Part shown: piece after piece, positions 1 to 10,223 of the stretch
Layout of the letters: each line of letters starts with the position of its first letter
How positions within the stretch are numbered: position 1 is the first letter of the stretch
Assembly (NCBI RefSeq): GCF_016862515.1
Contig: NZ_BONC01000014.1
Coordinates: 1 to 64,000, forward strand
DNA: 64,000 bases
DNA from: Asanoa iriomotensis
Lineage (GTDB): Bacteria; Actinomycetota; Actinomycetes; Mycobacteriales; Micromonosporaceae
Reading direction: 5' to 3'
Made by a program: the position numbers and the translations under genes
Notes under the pieces: generated by a model
What the model saw: only the letters and a program-made list of their open reading frames with translations
Databases searched by the model: none
Told to the model about the DNA's origin: nothing

Positions 1-269
1 TCGCCGGGGCACCACCCTGACCCACGAGCCACCCCTCACCCGACCCCAAGGCGGGATCGGCGCACATAACTGTCCGGATCGGGGAACGGCCGAGCGATAC
101 GCGGATGCGCGTATTTCAGGGGTTCTCGGGAGGTCACGAGGTTGGCTCAGTAGGGTGCTGGACGAAATGTCCCGACCCGCGCTTCGTGAACCGGTAGCGG
201 CAAGCGTCCGTGTGGCCTGGTGGGGATTGAACATTCAACCGACCGTGCGGCCAAGGAGAGGCATAGCGG
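1..269. other. Leading non-coding stretch
   Basis: No convincing gene is seen here on either strand; the short open frames lack a ribosome binding site and recognisable protein. The only functional element seen is a Shine-Dalgarno-like AAGGAGAG at 253-260 serving the Rieske gene at 270. The end of a gene lying left of the window may be included but cannot be recognised. Confidence 0.5.
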
Positions 270-731
270 ATGAGCAGGGAAGAGACGGTGACGAGCCGGC
301 GTGCGTTGCTGGCCGGTGTGGGAGCGGTCGGCGCCGTGACCGTGCTGGCCGCCTGCGGCACCGACACAGAGGCCGGGACAGGCTCGGGCACCGGTCAGGA
401 CCCGGATCCGACCGAGGACCCGGGCGGCGACTCAGGCGGGGGTGGCGAGGTCATCGCCAAGGTCAGCGACGTGCCGGTCGGCGGCGGCGCGATATTCGCT
501 GCGTCCGAGATGGTGGTGACCCAGCCCACCGAGGGGCAGTTCCACGGATTCCGTGCGGTCTGCACCCATCAGGGCTGTCCGATCGCCAGTGTCGACAGCG
601 GCACGATCAACTGCAGCTGCCACGGCAGCAAGTTCGCCCTGGACAGCGGTGAACCGCGCAACGGCCCGGCCACGCGGCCGCTCACGGCGCGCGAGGTCAC
701 CGTCAAGGGCGACGCGATCGTCCTGGCCTGA
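270..731 (+). CDS. Tat-exported Rieske [2Fe-2S] lipoprotein
   Basis: A 153-residue predicted exported iron-sulfur protein, probably an electron-transfer module on the outer face of the membrane. The N-terminus carries a twin arginine (residues 10-11), a hydrophobic segment and a lipobox LAAC with the lipidated Cys at residue 29. A Gly/Asp/Pro-rich linker follows. The Rieske cluster motifs are CTHQGC (about 98-103) and CSCHGSKF (about 115-122), giving the two Cys and two His ligands. ATG 270 is preceded by AAGGAGAG. Such small Rieske lipoproteins are common in actinobacteria; the redox partner is unknown. A strong hairpin follows the stop, so it is probably monocistronic. Confidence 0.9.
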   Translation: MSREETVTSRRALLAGVGAVGAVTVLAACGTDTEAGTGSGTGQDPDPTEDPGGDSGGGGEVIAKVSDVPVGGGAIFAASEMVVTQPTEGQFHGFRAVCTHQGCPIASVDSGTINCSCHGSKFALDSGEPRNGPATRPLTAREVTVKGDAIVLA

Positions 732-736
732 GCCGA

Positions 737-785
737 TTGGAACGGTCCGTTGCCAACGCATCGCGTTGGCAACGGACCGTTCCAA
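737..785. terminator. Perfect 23-bp hairpin after the Rieske gene
   Basis: Arms 737-759 and 763-785 are exact reverse complements separated by a 3-nt loop (760-762, ATC). It begins 5 nt after the Rieske stop and lies upstream of uvrC. There is no T-tract, which is common for actinobacterial terminators. The length and perfection could also mark a REP/MITE-like element. Confidence 0.6.
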
Positions 786-853
786 CCGCCGGGCGGCGGG
801 TCGGCCGCCAAGATCAACCGATCTTGACGGAGGCGAGCGATACGCTTGCGGCC

Positions 854-2830
854 GTGGCTGACCCGTCGTCCTACCGTCCCCCACCGGGCTCGATTCCGGA
901 TCTTCCGGGCGTCTACCGGTTCCGGGACGCGACCGGCCGGGTGATCTACGTCGGCAAGGCCAAGAGCCTGCGGAGCCGGCTCAACTCCTACTTCGCCGAC
1001 CCGTTCGGGCTGCACCAGCGCACCCGCCAGATGGTCACGACCGCGGCGTCGGTCGACTGGATCACGGTGGGCACCGAGGTCGAGGCGCTCCAGCAGGAAT
1101 ACACCTGGATCAAGGAATACGACCCGCGGTTCAACGTCCGCTACCGCGACGACAAGTCGTACCCCTATCTCGCGGTGACCCTCGACGAGGAGTTCCCGAG
1201 GCTCCAGGTGATGCGCGGCGCCAAGCGCAAGGGCGTCCGCTACTTCGGTCCCTACTCGCACGCCTGGGCCATCCGCGAGACGCTCGACCTGCTGCTGCGG
1301 GTCTTCCCGGCCCGCACCTGCTCCAAGGGCGTGTTCAAGCGCGCGGGCCAGATCGGCCGGCCGTGCCTGCTCGGCTACATCGGCAAGTGCTCGGCGCCCT
1401 GCGTCGGCTCGGTGACCGCGGTCGAGCACCGGCAGATCGTCGAGGACTTCGTCGACTTCATGGCCGGCAAGACCGACACCCTGATCCGCCGGCTCGAGCG
1501 CGAGATGATGTCGGCCAGCGAGGAGCTCGAGTTCGAGCGGGCCGCGCGGCTGCGCGACGACCTGGCCGCCCTGCGCCGCGCGATGGAGAAGCAGACCGTC
1601 GTGCTCGGCGACGGCACCGACGCCGACGTGGTCGCCTTCGCCGAAGACCCGCTGGAGGCCGCGGTCCAGGTCTTCCACGTCCGTGGCGGCCGGGTCCGCG
1701 GCCAGCGCGGCTGGGTCGTCGAGAAGACCGAGGAGCTGACCACCGGCGACCTGGTGCACCACTTCTGCTCCCAGGTCTACGGCGGCGAGCAGGGCGAGTC
1801 CGACGTCCCGCGCGAGCTGCTGGTGCCGGCCGTCCCCGCCGACGTCGACGCGCTCGCCGACTGGCTCAGCCAGCACCGGGGCAGCCGGGTGACGATGCGG
1901 GTGCCACAGCGCGGCGACAAGAAGGCGCTGCTCGACACCGTCGCCCGCAACGCGCAGGAGGCGTTGACGCGGCACAAGCTCAAGCGGTCCGCCGACCTGA
2001 CCACCCGCAGCCAGGCGCTCGAGGAGATCGCCGAGGCGCTCGACATGGACACGGCGCCGCTGCGCATCGAGTGCTACGACATCTCCCAGATCCAGGGCAC
2101 CGACGTCGTGGCCAGCATGGTCGTCTTCGAGGACGGGCTAGCCCGGAAGAGTGAATATCGCCGCTTCATCGTCAAGGGCGCGACCGACGACCTGTCCGCG
2201 ATCTCCGAGGTGCTGCGCCGCCGCTTCGCCCGCTACCTCGACGCGCGGGCCGAGACCGGCGAGCTCGGCGACGAGATGGAGATCGATCCCGACCGGCCCG
2301 GGATCGACCCGCACACGGGCAAGCCGCGCCGGTTCGCGTACCCGCCGCAGCTGGTCGTGGTCGACGGTGGCGAGCCGCAGGTGCGGGCGGCCGCCGCGGT
2401 GCTGCACGACCTGGGCATCGACGACATCGCGCTGTGCGGCCTGGCCAAGCGGCTCGAGGAGGTGTGGGTCCCCGACGACCAGTTCCCGGTGATCATGCCG
2501 CGCACGTCGGAGGGCCTCTACCTGCTGCAACGTGTACGCGACGAGGCGCACCGGTTCGCGATCACCTTCCACCGGCAGCGCCGCTCCAAGCGGATGACCG
2601 CCTCGCAGCTCGACGGCATCCCCGGGCTGGGCGAGATCCGCCGCAAGGTGCTGCTCCGGCACTTCGGCTCGGTCAAGCGCCTCTCCGCCGCCTCGGTCGA
2701 CGAGATCGCGTCGGTGCAGGGCGTCGGCAAGCGCACGGCCGAGGCGATCAAGGCCGCTCTGGGCGGCGACACAACGACGACGAACGGGACGGAAGAGGGC
2801 GATGGGTCCGATGTTTCCCGCGATGCCTAG
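854..2830 (+). CDS. uvrC: Excinuclease ABC subunit C
   Basis: This 658-aa protein is the dual-incision nuclease of UvrABC nucleotide excision repair, cutting on both sides of lesions marked by UvrB. Visible parts are an N-terminal GIY-YIG nuclease (GVYRF then VIYVGKA), a Cys-containing segment, a central UvrB-interaction helix rich in Glu/Arg ([18 protein letters not shown]), an RNase H-like domain and a C-terminal double helix-hairpin-helix ([23 protein letters not shown]). The start is GTG 854: it sits 7 nt after a TACGCT -10-like box (841-846), implying a leaderless mRNA, whereas the more upstream ATG at 737 lies inside the hairpin. It heads the conserved uvrC-rapZ-yvcK-whiA cluster. Confidence 0.96.
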   Translation: MADPSSYRPPPGSIPDLPGVYRFRDATGRVIYVGKAKSLRSRLNSYFADPFGLHQRTRQMVTTAASVDWITVGTEVEALQQEYTWIKEYDPRFNVRYRDDKSYPYLAVTLDEEFPRLQVMRGAKRKGVRYFGPYSHAWAIRETLDLLLRVFPARTCSKGVFKRAGQIGRPCLLGYIGKCSAPCVGSVTAVEHRQIVEDFVDFMAGKTDTLIRRLEREMMSASEELEFERAARLRDDLAALRRAMEKQTVVLGDGTDADVVAFAEDPLEAAVQVFHVRGGRVRGQRGWVVEKTEELTTGDLVHHFCSQVYGGEQGESDVPRELLVPAVPADVDALADWLSQHRGSRVTMRVPQRGDKKALLDTVARNAQEALTRHKLKRSADLTTRSQALEEIAEALDMDTAPLRIECYDISQIQGTDVVASMVVFEDGLARKSEYRRFIVKGATDDLSAISEVLRRRFARYLDARAETGELGDEMEIDPDRPGIDPHTGKPRRFAYPPQLVVVDGGEPQVRAAAAVLHDLGIDDIALCGLAKRLEEVWVPDDQFPVIMPRTSEGLYLLQRVRDEAHRFAITFHRQRRSKRMTASQLDGIPGLGEIRRKVLLRHFGSVKRLSAASVDEIASVQGVGKRTAEAIKAALGGDTTTTNGTEEGDGSDVSRDA

Positions 2831-2841
2831 GATTTCGCGTC

Positions 2842-3735
2842 GTGGGTGAGCGGGAGCACGACGAGTTGGACCGGTCCGACACCACGCTCGTGATCGTCAC
2901 GGGTGTGTCGGGCGGCGGCCGCAGCACGGTCGCGCGCGCATTGGAAAATGTCGGCTTCTACGTCGTCGACAACCTGCCGCAGACGCTGATGCTGGAGATG
3001 GCCGAGCTGGCCTACGCCGCCGGCGGCCCGGCGCGGCTCACCGCGATGGTGCTCGACGTGCGCAGCCGGGCGTTCTCGACCGACCTGACCAGCGCCGTGC
3101 ACGCGCTGCGGGAGCGCGGCTTCAACCCGCACGTGGTGTTCCTCGACGCCGACGACGACGTGCTGATCCGGCGCTTCGAGAGCGTCCGTCGCTCGCACCC
3201 GCTGCAGGGCGACGGCCGGCTCGCCGACGGCATCGCGGCCGAGCGCAAGCTGCTCGAGGACGCCCGCGAGCAGGCCGACGTGATCATCGACACCAGCCAC
3301 CTCAACGTCAACCAGCTCCGCCGCCGGGTCGAGGAGATGTTCGGCGGCGAGGACGCGCGCCGGCTCAAGGTGACGGTGCTCAGCTTCGGCTTCAAGTACG
3401 GCCTGCCGCCGGACGCCGATTTCGTGCTCGACGCCCGTTTCCTGCCCAACCCGTTCTGGGTGCCGGAGCTGCGCGACCTGACCGGCCGGGACGAGGCGGT
3501 CAGCGGCTACGTGCTCGGCCAGCACGGTGCGGTGCCGTTCGTCGAGACCTATTCGCGGCTGATCGTGGGCACCGCGCCGGGCTTCGAGCGCGAGGGCAAG
3601 CGCTACCTGACCGTGGCCGTGGGCTGCACCGGCGGCAAGCACCGCAGCGTGGCGATCGCCGAGGAGCTGGCCACCAAGCTGCGTGAGGCCCGGGTCTCCG
3701 CGTCGGCACAGCACCGCGACCTGGGGCGCGAGTGA
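2842..3735 (+). CDS. rapZ: RapZ-type nucleotide-binding protein
   Basis: This 297-aa P-loop protein belongs to the RapZ/YvcJ family. In E. coli RapZ is an RNA-binding adaptor for GlmS sRNAs; the actinobacterial role is less clear. The P-loop reads GVSGGGRST, with Arg where Lys is usual; I recall this Arg in actinobacterial members. The C-terminal family block contains CTGGKHRSVAIAEEL. The start is GTG 2842, eight nucleotides after TAGGAT (2828-2833), which overlaps the uvrC stop; this suggests a second, leaderless promoter. It is translationally coupled to yvcK through a TGATG overlap. Confidence 0.93.
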   Translation: MGEREHDELDRSDTTLVIVTGVSGGGRSTVARALENVGFYVVDNLPQTLMLEMAELAYAAGGPARLTAMVLDVRSRAFSTDLTSAVHALRERGFNPHVVFLDADDDVLIRRFESVRRSHPLQGDGRLADGIAAERKLLEDAREQADVIIDTSHLNVNQLRRRVEEMFGGEDARRLKVTVLSFGFKYGLPPDADFVLDARFLPNPFWVPELRDLTGRDEAVSGYVLGQHGAVPFVETYSRLIVGTAPGFEREGKRYLTVAVGCTGGKHRSVAIAEELATKLREARVSASAQHRDLGRE

Positions 3736-4685
3736 TGCGGGTCGTCGCGTTCGGGGGCGGCCACGGCCTGTCCGCCTCGCTGCGCGCGCTCCGCCGCAGT
3801 GGTGCCTCCGACATCACCGCGGTGGTGACGGTGGCCGACGACGGCGGGTCCAGCGGGCGGCTCCGCGCCGAGCGCGCGGCGTTGCCACCGGGCGACCTGC
3901 GGCAGGCCCTGGCGGCGCTGGCCGCCGACCGCGACGACACGCGGCAGACCGCCGAGCTGTTCCAGCACCGGTTCGCGCCGGACGGGCGTGACCACAGCCC
4001 GCTCGACGGCCACACTGTCGGAAATCTGGTACTTGTCGGGCTGATGGAACAGCTCGGTGACCCGGTGTCCGCTTTGGATCACGCGGCGCGGATGGTCGAC
4101 GCCGCCGGCCGGGTGCTGCCGATGGCGGTCAAGCCGGTCGGCATCGAGGCCGACGTCCGGGGCGCCGACCCCCGGCGGCCCGACATGTTGCTCACCGTCG
4201 TCGGGCAGCACGCGGTGGCGGTCGCGCCCGGCCACGTGGAGGCGGTGCGGCTCACCCCGGCCGACCCGCCCGCCTGTCCGGAGGCGGTGGCCGCGGTCGA
4301 GGCGGCCGACTGGCTGATCTTCGGGCCGGGCAGCTGGTACACGAGCGTGATCCCGCACCTGCTGGTGCCGGATCTGGCCGCGGCGATCGTGGCGAGCCCG
4401 GCCCGGCGACTGGTCACCCTCAATCTGGCGGCCGAACCCGAGACGTGGGGGCTGTCAGCTGCTGATCACCTGGCCGCCCTGCGCTGGTACCTGCCCGAAC
4501 TGAAAGTTGACACCGTTCTCGCCGACGGGACCGCCGTCGGTGACCCCGAACCCGTCCGCCGTGCGGCAGAATCGCTGGGTGCGCGGCTGGTGCTCGCCCC
4601 GGTCGCCGTTGCGGACGGCAGCCCGAAGCATGATCCTGCAGCGCTCGGGGCGGCCCTGGTGCCTGTCCTGGGTGCCAGTCGTTAA
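3735..4685 (+). CDS. yvcK: YvcK/CofD-like protein
   Basis: A 316-aa member of the YvcK (MgfK/CuvA) family. These proteins bind UDP-sugars and are linked to gluconeogenic growth, cell-wall precursor supply and cell shape in Bacillus and mycobacteria. Motifs seen are GGGHGLSASLRALRR at the N-terminus, VADDGGSSGRLR, NLVLVGLMEQLGD and FGPGSWYTSVIPHL, which form the CofD-like nucleotide-sugar fold. ATG 3735 overlaps the rapZ TGA (TGATG), the usual coupling in this cluster. Length is normal for the short bacterial form. Confidence 0.93.
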   Translation: MRVVAFGGGHGLSASLRALRRSGASDITAVVTVADDGGSSGRLRAERAALPPGDLRQALAALAADRDDTRQTAELFQHRFAPDGRDHSPLDGHTVGNLVLVGLMEQLGDPVSALDHAARMVDAAGRVLPMAVKPVGIEADVRGADPRRPDMLLTVVGQHAVAVAPGHVEAVRLTPADPPACPEAVAAVEAADWLIFGPGSWYTSVIPHLLVPDLAAAIVASPARRLVTLNLAAEPETWGLSAADHLAALRWYLPELKVDTVLADGTAVGDPEPVRRAAESLGARLVLAPVAVADGSPKHDPAALGAALVPVLGASR

Positions 4686-4743
4686 GCACGTGAGAACCCA
4701 CCGGCTTCGGGCCGGATACCGGCACGCGAGGTGACGAAGAGTT

Positions 4744-5724
4744 ATGGCGATGACCGCCGCGGTCAAGGACGAGCTGAGCCGGGTCGACGTGCCCAAGCCG
4801 TGTTGCCGGCGGGCCGAGATGGCCGCGTTGCTGCGCTTCGCGGGTGGCCTGCATATCGTCTCGGGCCGCGTGGTCGTCGAGGCTGAGCTCGACACCGGTG
4901 CGGTCGCCCGCCGGCTGCGCCGGGAGATCGCCGAGGTCTACGGCTACCCGAGCGAGATCCACGTGCTGGCCTCCGGCGGCCTGCGCAAGGCCAGCCACTA
5001 CATCGTCCGAGTGGTCAAGGACGGTGAGATCCTGGCCCGCCAGACCGGCCTGCTCGACGTCCGCGGCCGACCGGTGCGGGGCCTGCCGCAGCACGTCGTC
5101 GCCGGCAACGTCTGCTGCTCGGTGGCGGCCTGGCGCGGCGCGTTCATGGCGCACGGCTCGCTGACCGAGCCCGGCCGGTCCAGCGCGCTGGAGATCACCT
5201 GCCCCGGCCCCGAGTCGGCGCTGGCCCTGGTCGGCGCGGCCCGGCGCATCGGCATCACCGCCAAGGCCCGCGAGGTCCGTGGCGTCGACCGCGTCGTGGT
5301 CAAGGACGGCGACGCGATCTCCGCGCTGCTCACCCGGATCGGCGCGCACAGCAGCGTGCTGGCCTGGGAGGAGCGCCGGGTCCGCCGCGAGGTCCGGGCG
5401 ACCGCCAACCGGCTGGCCAACTTCGACGACGCCAACCTGCGCCGCTCGGCCCGCGCCGCCGTGGCGGCCGCGGCCCGGGTCACCCGCGCCCTGGAGATCC
5501 TCGCCGACGACGCCCCGCACCACCTGACCTCGGCCGGCCGGCTGCGCCTCGACCACCGCCAGGCCTCGCTGGAGGAGCTGGGCGCCCTGGCCGACCCGCC
5601 GCTGACCAAGGACGCGATCGCCGGGCGGATCCGGCGCCTGCTGGCGCTGGCCGACAAGCGGGCCCGCGATCTGGGCATTCCGGACACCGAAGCGGCTGTG
5701 ACGCCCGACATGCTGGTCGTCTGA
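4744..5724 (+). CDS. whiA: Sporulation transcription factor WhiA
   Basis: This 326-aa protein is the DNA-binding regulator needed, with WhiB, for sporulation septation in Streptomyces; in non-sporulating Gram-positives it affects division. It has the two-part family structure: a degenerate LAGLIDADG-like N-terminal part (about 20-190) and a C-terminal HTH ([20 protein letters not shown] onward, then [19 protein letters not shown]). The start ATG 4744 ([14 protein letters not shown]) has a GAAGAG ribosome site just upstream. It ends the uvrC-rapZ-yvcK-whiA cluster; the 58-nt gap after yvcK could hold a promoter. Confidence 0.95.
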   Translation: MAMTAAVKDELSRVDVPKPCCRRAEMAALLRFAGGLHIVSGRVVVEAELDTGAVARRLRREIAEVYGYPSEIHVLASGGLRKASHYIVRVVKDGEILARQTGLLDVRGRPVRGLPQHVVAGNVCCSVAAWRGAFMAHGSLTEPGRSSALEITCPGPESALALVGAARRIGITAKAREVRGVDRVVVKDGDAISALLTRIGAHSSVLAWEERRVRREVRATANRLANFDDANLRRSARAAVAAAARVTRALEILADDAPHHLTSAGRLRLDHRQASLEELGALADPPLTKDAIAGRIRRLLALADKRARDLGIPDTEAAVTPDMLVV

Positions 5725-5804
5725 CAAGCGACCTGCCGCGCAGTTCACGCACGCCCTCAGATAGGGTCGTCAAGTACGGCGACGGGGCCGGCAACCGGTT
5801 CTAA

Positions 5805-6875
<1,071 letters not shown>

Positions 6876-6880
6876 CCATC

Positions 6881-8077
6881 ATGAAGACGCTTGACGATCT
6901 CCTCGCGGAGGGAGTCGCGGGTCGGCGCGTGCTCGTGCGCGCCGACCTGAACGTCCCCTTCGAGAAGGACAAGCCCGGTGTGATCGCGGACGACGGCCGC
7001 ATCCGGGCGGTCCTGCCGACCATCGTTGCACTGCGGGACGCGGGCGCCGCGGTGGTCGTGATGTCCCACCTGGGTCGCCCGAAGGGCGCACCGGACCCGA
7101 AGTACACGCTGGCGCCGGTGGCGCGGCGGCTCGGCGAGCTGCTCGACGGCGAGGTGCACTTCGCCACCGACACCGTCGGCCCGGACGCCACCGAGAAGGT
7201 GGCCGGCCTCGGCGGCGGCCAGGTGCTGCTGCTCGAGAACCTGCGCTTCAACGCCGGTGAGACCAGCAAGGACGACGCCGAGCGGGGCGTCTTCGCCGAC
7301 CAGCTCGCCGCGTTCGCCGAGGCGTACGTCGACGACGCGTTCGGTGCCGTGCACCGCAAGCACGCGAGCGTCTACGACGTCCCGGCCCGGCTGCCGCACT
7401 TCGCCGGCGGCTTGGTGCTGCGCGAGGTCGAGGTGCTGGCCCGGCTGACCGACAGCCCCGAGCGGCCCTACGCGGTCGTCCTCGGCGGCGCGAAGGTCTC
7501 CGACAAGCTCGCCGTGATCGAGGCGCTGCTGCCCAAGGTCGACAAGCTGCTCGTCGGCGGCGGCATGTGCTTCACGTTCCTCAAGGCACAGGGTCACGAG
7601 ATCGGCAAGTCCCTCCTCGAGGAGGACATGCTCGACACCTGCCGCGACCTGCTGGCCCGCGGCGGCGACAAGATCGTGCTGCCGACCGACGTGGTGGCCG
7701 CCACCGAGTTCTCGGCCGATGCCGACCACGCGGTGGTCGCCGCCGACGCGATCCCGGCCGACCGGCTCGGGCTCGACATCGGCCCGGCCAGCGTCGCCGC
7801 CTTCGCCGGCGCCCTGGCGGGGGCTCACACGGTGTTCTGGAACGGCCCGATGGGCGTCTTCGAGCTGGCGCCGTTCGCGGCGGGCACCCGCGGCGTGGCC
7901 GAGGCGATCATGAAGGTCGACGGCCTGACCGTGGTCGGCGGCGGCGACTCCGCGGCCGCGGTGCGCGCGCTCGGTCTCGACGAGAGCGCGTTCGGCCACA
8001 TCTCGACCGGCGGGGGAGCCTCGCTGGAATACCTGGAGGGCAAGCGCCTTCCCGGCATCGCCGCTCTGGAGTCCTGA
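6881..8077 (+). CDS. pgk: Phosphoglycerate kinase
   Basis: A 398-aa enzyme transferring phosphate between 1,3-bisphosphoglycerate and ADP. The N-terminal substrate site is [11 protein letters not shown], followed by the DGRIRA and SHLGRPKG basic-patch motifs; the nucleotide-domain motifs are [11 protein letters not shown] and [10 protein letters not shown], with a C-terminal [12 protein letters not shown] 6881 lies 5 nt after the gap stop, so translation is probably coupled. The stop overlaps the tpiA start as TGATG. Length and motifs are typical. Confidence 0.97.
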   Translation: MKTLDDLLAEGVAGRRVLVRADLNVPFEKDKPGVIADDGRIRAVLPTIVALRDAGAAVVVMSHLGRPKGAPDPKYTLAPVARRLGELLDGEVHFATDTVGPDATEKVAGLGGGQVLLLENLRFNAGETSKDDAERGVFADQLAAFAEAYVDDAFGAVHRKHASVYDVPARLPHFAGGLVLREVEVLARLTDSPERPYAVVLGGAKVSDKLAVIEALLPKVDKLLVGGGMCFTFLKAQGHEIGKSLLEEDMLDTCRDLLARGGDKIVLPTDVVAATEFSADADHAVVAADAIPADRLGLDIGPASVAAFAGALAGAHTVFWNGPMGVFELAPFAAGTRGVAEAIMKVDGLTVVGGGDSAAAVRALGLDESAFGHISTGGGASLEYLEGKRLPGIAALES

Positions 8078-8868
8078 TGGCCACGCAGTCCCGCCGGCCC
8101 CTGATGGCCGGCAACTGGAAGATGAACCTCAACCACCTCGAGGCCATCGCGCTCGTGCAGAAGCTGGCCTTCAGCCTCAACGAGCAGCAGCTCTCCGCCG
8201 TCGAGACGGTGGTCATCCCGCCGTTCACCGACCTGCGCAGCGTGCAGACGCTGGTCGACGGCGACAAGCTGCTCATCGGATACGGCGCGCAGGACCTCTC
8301 GCCGCACAAGGGTGGCGCCTACACGGGCGACATCTCGGGCCCGATGCTGTCGAAGCTGGGCTGCGGCTACGTGGTGGTCGGGCACTCCGAGCGCCGGCAG
8401 TACCACCACGAGGACGACGCGGTGGTCAACAGCAAGGTGCAGGCCGCGCTGGCCAACGAGCTCACGCCGATCTTCTGCATCGGCGAGGGGCTCGACGTCC
8501 GCGAGGCGGGTGAGCACGTCGCGCACTGCTACTCGCAGCTCGACGCCGGTCTCGACGGGCTCAAGGCCGAGCAGGTGCGCAAGGTCGTGATCGCGTACGA
8601 ACCGGTGTGGGCGATCGGCACCGGCAAGACCGCGACCCCGGAGGACGCGCAGGAGGTCTGCGGCGCGGTCAGGACCCGGCTGGCCGAGCGGTTCGACACC
8701 GAGACGGCCGAGACCACCCGCATCCTGTACGGCGGATCCGTGAAGGCGGCCAACGTGGCCCAGATCATGGAGATGCCCGACGTCGACGGCGCCCTGGTGG
8801 GCGGCGCGAGCATCGACGCGGACGAGTTCGTGCAGATCGTTCGGTTCCCAGAGCACATCAAGAAGTGA
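8077..8868 (+). CDS. tpiA: Triosephosphate isomerase
   Basis: A 263-aa TIM-barrel enzyme interconverting dihydroxyacetone phosphate and glyceraldehyde 3-phosphate. Active-site features are AGNWKMN (Asn/Lys), the His in VVVGHSERR, the catalytic Glu in [12 protein letters not shown] and the C-terminal phosphate-binding YGGSVK and [12 protein letters not shown] 8077 overlaps the pgk TGA. A 12-bp hairpin after the stop may partly separate it from secG. Confidence 0.97.
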   Translation: MATQSRRPLMAGNWKMNLNHLEAIALVQKLAFSLNEQQLSAVETVVIPPFTDLRSVQTLVDGDKLLIGYGAQDLSPHKGGAYTGDISGPMLSKLGCGYVVVGHSERRQYHHEDDAVVNSKVQAALANELTPIFCIGEGLDVREAGEHVAHCYSQLDAGLDGLKAEQVRKVVIAYEPVWAIGTGKTATPEDAQEVCGAVRTRLAERFDTETAETTRILYGGSVKAANVAQIMEMPDVDGALVGGASIDADEFVQIVRFPEHIKK

Positions 8869-8876
8869 GGAGCGGT

Positions 8877-8905
8877 GGCCGGGTCCGCCCAGCGCGGACC
8901 CGGCC
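8877..8905. terminator. 12-bp hairpin between tpiA and secG
   Basis: Arms 8877-8888 and 8894-8905 are exact complements with a 5-nt loop. It lies 8 nt after the tpiA stop and about 45 nt before secG. There is no T-tract; it may be a partial terminator or an mRNA-stabilising 3' structure. Confidence 0.45.
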
Positions 8906-8950
8906 GCTATCCTTGGCGAGTCGCGCCCATCCGAGAGGACAGACCCCACC

Positions 8951-9205
8951 ATGCCGATCGCATTCGCCTACACGTTGATCGTGTTGCTGATCATCACGAG
9001 CGGGCTGCTGACGATGCTGGTCCTGTTGCACCGCGGCAAGGGTGGCGGCCTCTCCAGCATGTTCGGCGGCGGCGTCAGCACCAACCTCGCCGGCTCGTCC
9101 GTGGCCGAGAAAAACCTCGACCGCTACACCATCCTGGTGGGGATCGTGTGGTTCGCGTGCATCGTGGGCCTGGGCCTCTGGCTCAAACTCGCCGTCGCGA
9201 GCTAG
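8951..9205 (+). CDS. secG: Preprotein translocase subunit SecG
   Basis: This 84-aa protein is the small accessory subunit of the SecYEG translocon. It has the family layout: a first membrane helix (about 4-26, FAYTLIVLLIITSGLLTMLV), a cytosolic Gly-rich loop LHRGKGGGLSSMFGGG, and a second helix near 60-80. ATG 8951 is preceded by GAGAGGA. The position after tpiA is conserved in many actinobacteria. A perfect 16-bp hairpin follows. Confidence 0.95.
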   Translation: MPIAFAYTLIVLLIITSGLLTMLVLLHRGKGGGLSSMFGGGVSTNLAGSSVAEKNLDRYTILVGIVWFACIVGLGLWLKLAVAS

Positions 9206-9234
9206 CACACATCTCGACCAAACAGTCGTAAACT

Positions 9235-9269
9235 CGTGCGCGGCTCGGACCAGGTCCGAGCCGCGCACG
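9235..9269. terminator. 16-bp hairpin terminator after secG
   Basis: Arms 9235-9250 and 9254-9269 are perfectly complementary around a 3-nt loop (CAG). It lies 30 nt past the secG stop and ahead of rbpA, so it probably ends the gap-pgk-tpiA-secG transcript. No T-run follows. Confidence 0.65.
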
Positions 9270-9352
9270 TGCATATGTAGCCCGCTTCACCGCGTCGCGA
9301 CGCCGCGCTTCCCCCGCGGCCGACCCCCGCACGACGACAGGAGCGACAAACC

Positions 9353-9697
9353 GTGCCCAGCGGCAGCGCAATCCGTGGCACCCGGGTCGGCTCCGGCCCG
9401 ATCCGCCCCACCGAGCGGTGCGAGCCAGCACCCCGACGCTCGGTGACCTACTGGTGCTCCAACGACCACACCGTGGAAATCTCCCTGGCGGCCGAGGTGG
9501 CCCCACCGGTCACCTGGGACTGCCCGCGCTGCGGACAACCGGCCGGCCTCGACGCCACCAACCCGCCGGGCAAGCCACGCAGCGAGCCCTACAAGACCCA
9601 CCTGGCGTACGTAAAAGAACGCCGCAGCGACGCCGACGGCGCCGCCATCCTCGCCGAGGCACTGGCCAACCTCCGCCAACGCCGCGGCGAGTTCTAG
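9353..9697 (+). CDS. rbpA: RNA polymerase-binding protein RbpA
   Basis: A 114-aa actinobacterial RNA polymerase accessory protein that stabilises open complexes with principal sigma factors. Seen are the N-terminal segment RGTRVGSG, the core domain with two CxxC-type motifs (YWCSNDHT and WDCPRCGQPAG), and a C-terminal sigma-interacting helix (GAAILAEALANLRQRR). GTG 9353 is preceded by AGGAGCG. The TAG stop shares a CTAG with the convergent frameshifted gene. Confidence 0.93.
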   Translation: MPSGSAIRGTRVGSGPIRPTERCEPAPRRSVTYWCSNDHTVEISLAAEVAPPVTWDCPRCGQPAGLDATNPPGKPRSEPYKTHLAYVKERRSDADGAAILAEALANLRQRRGEF

Positions 9698-10179
9698 CCC
9701 GTCGGCGTCAGCAGCCAGTGGCCGGTCGTCGACCAGCCGAGCAGCCGACGCCCACCGGCCGGCGTGCGCGACGTAACCGAGGCCGACGACCGCGGGCGTG
9801 ATCCGCTCGCGAACCGGCCCGGGTGCCGCCGCCAGATCTTCACGCGACCCGTCGAGCACGGTGCGTGGGACGTCGCTCTCCGACAGTGACAGGTAGCAGA
9901 TCATCTGTCGCCAGGCGTACGCCGCATCGCGATCGCCGGCCCGCAGCAGCCACGCCACGGTGAGCAGGGCGGCCTGCTCGGGCAGCTCCACCCGGTAGGC
10001 CCGGCTGTCCAGGAGGTCGCGCAGCCCGCCTGGCCGGCGTCACCGAGATACCAGGCGAACAGAGCACCCCGCTCGGCCGGCATGCCGGCCCGGTCGGCCA
10101 GGGCGACGTCGTGCGGCGCGAGAGCGCCCTCGGCCGCCGCCGCGCCCGTGGCAAAGCCGCGCACGACAGTGGGCGTCAC
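9694..10179 (-). pseudogene. Frameshifted hypothetical gene
   Basis: This is a conserved-looking minus-strand gene split over two frames. From GTG 10179 the first about 52 codons (TPTVVRGFATGAAAAEGALA to WYLGDAGQAG) are GC3-rich. Around 10030 the coding signal moves to another frame (LRDLLDSRAYRVELPEQAAL to ITPAVVGLGYVAHAG), consistent with one missing base in a G-run. Around 9755 it returns to the original frame (GRRLLGWSTTGHWLLTPTG) and ends at a TAG that shares CTAG with the rbpA stop. The net product would be about 160 aa. I do not recognise the family. It is either a decaying gene or has two sequencing errors. Confidence 0.55.
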
Positions 10180-10193
10180 CCGCGCCGGGAATC

Positions 10194-10219
10194 CGGAGGC
10201 GCGCTGCCGCGCGCCTCCG
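10194..10219 (-). terminator. 11-bp hairpin after pgl
   Basis: Arms 10194-10204 and 10209-10219 pair perfectly around a 4-nt loop (TGCC). It lies 5 nt beyond the pgl stop on the minus strand and probably terminates the tkt-to-pgl operon. Confidence 0.6.
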
Positions 10220-10223
10220 AGTT

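Noticed and set aside
569-1975. Long minus-strand open frame (468 codons) over uvrC
   Set aside because: It is antisense to the conserved uvrC frame; composition follows GC codon-position bias and no family motif is seen.
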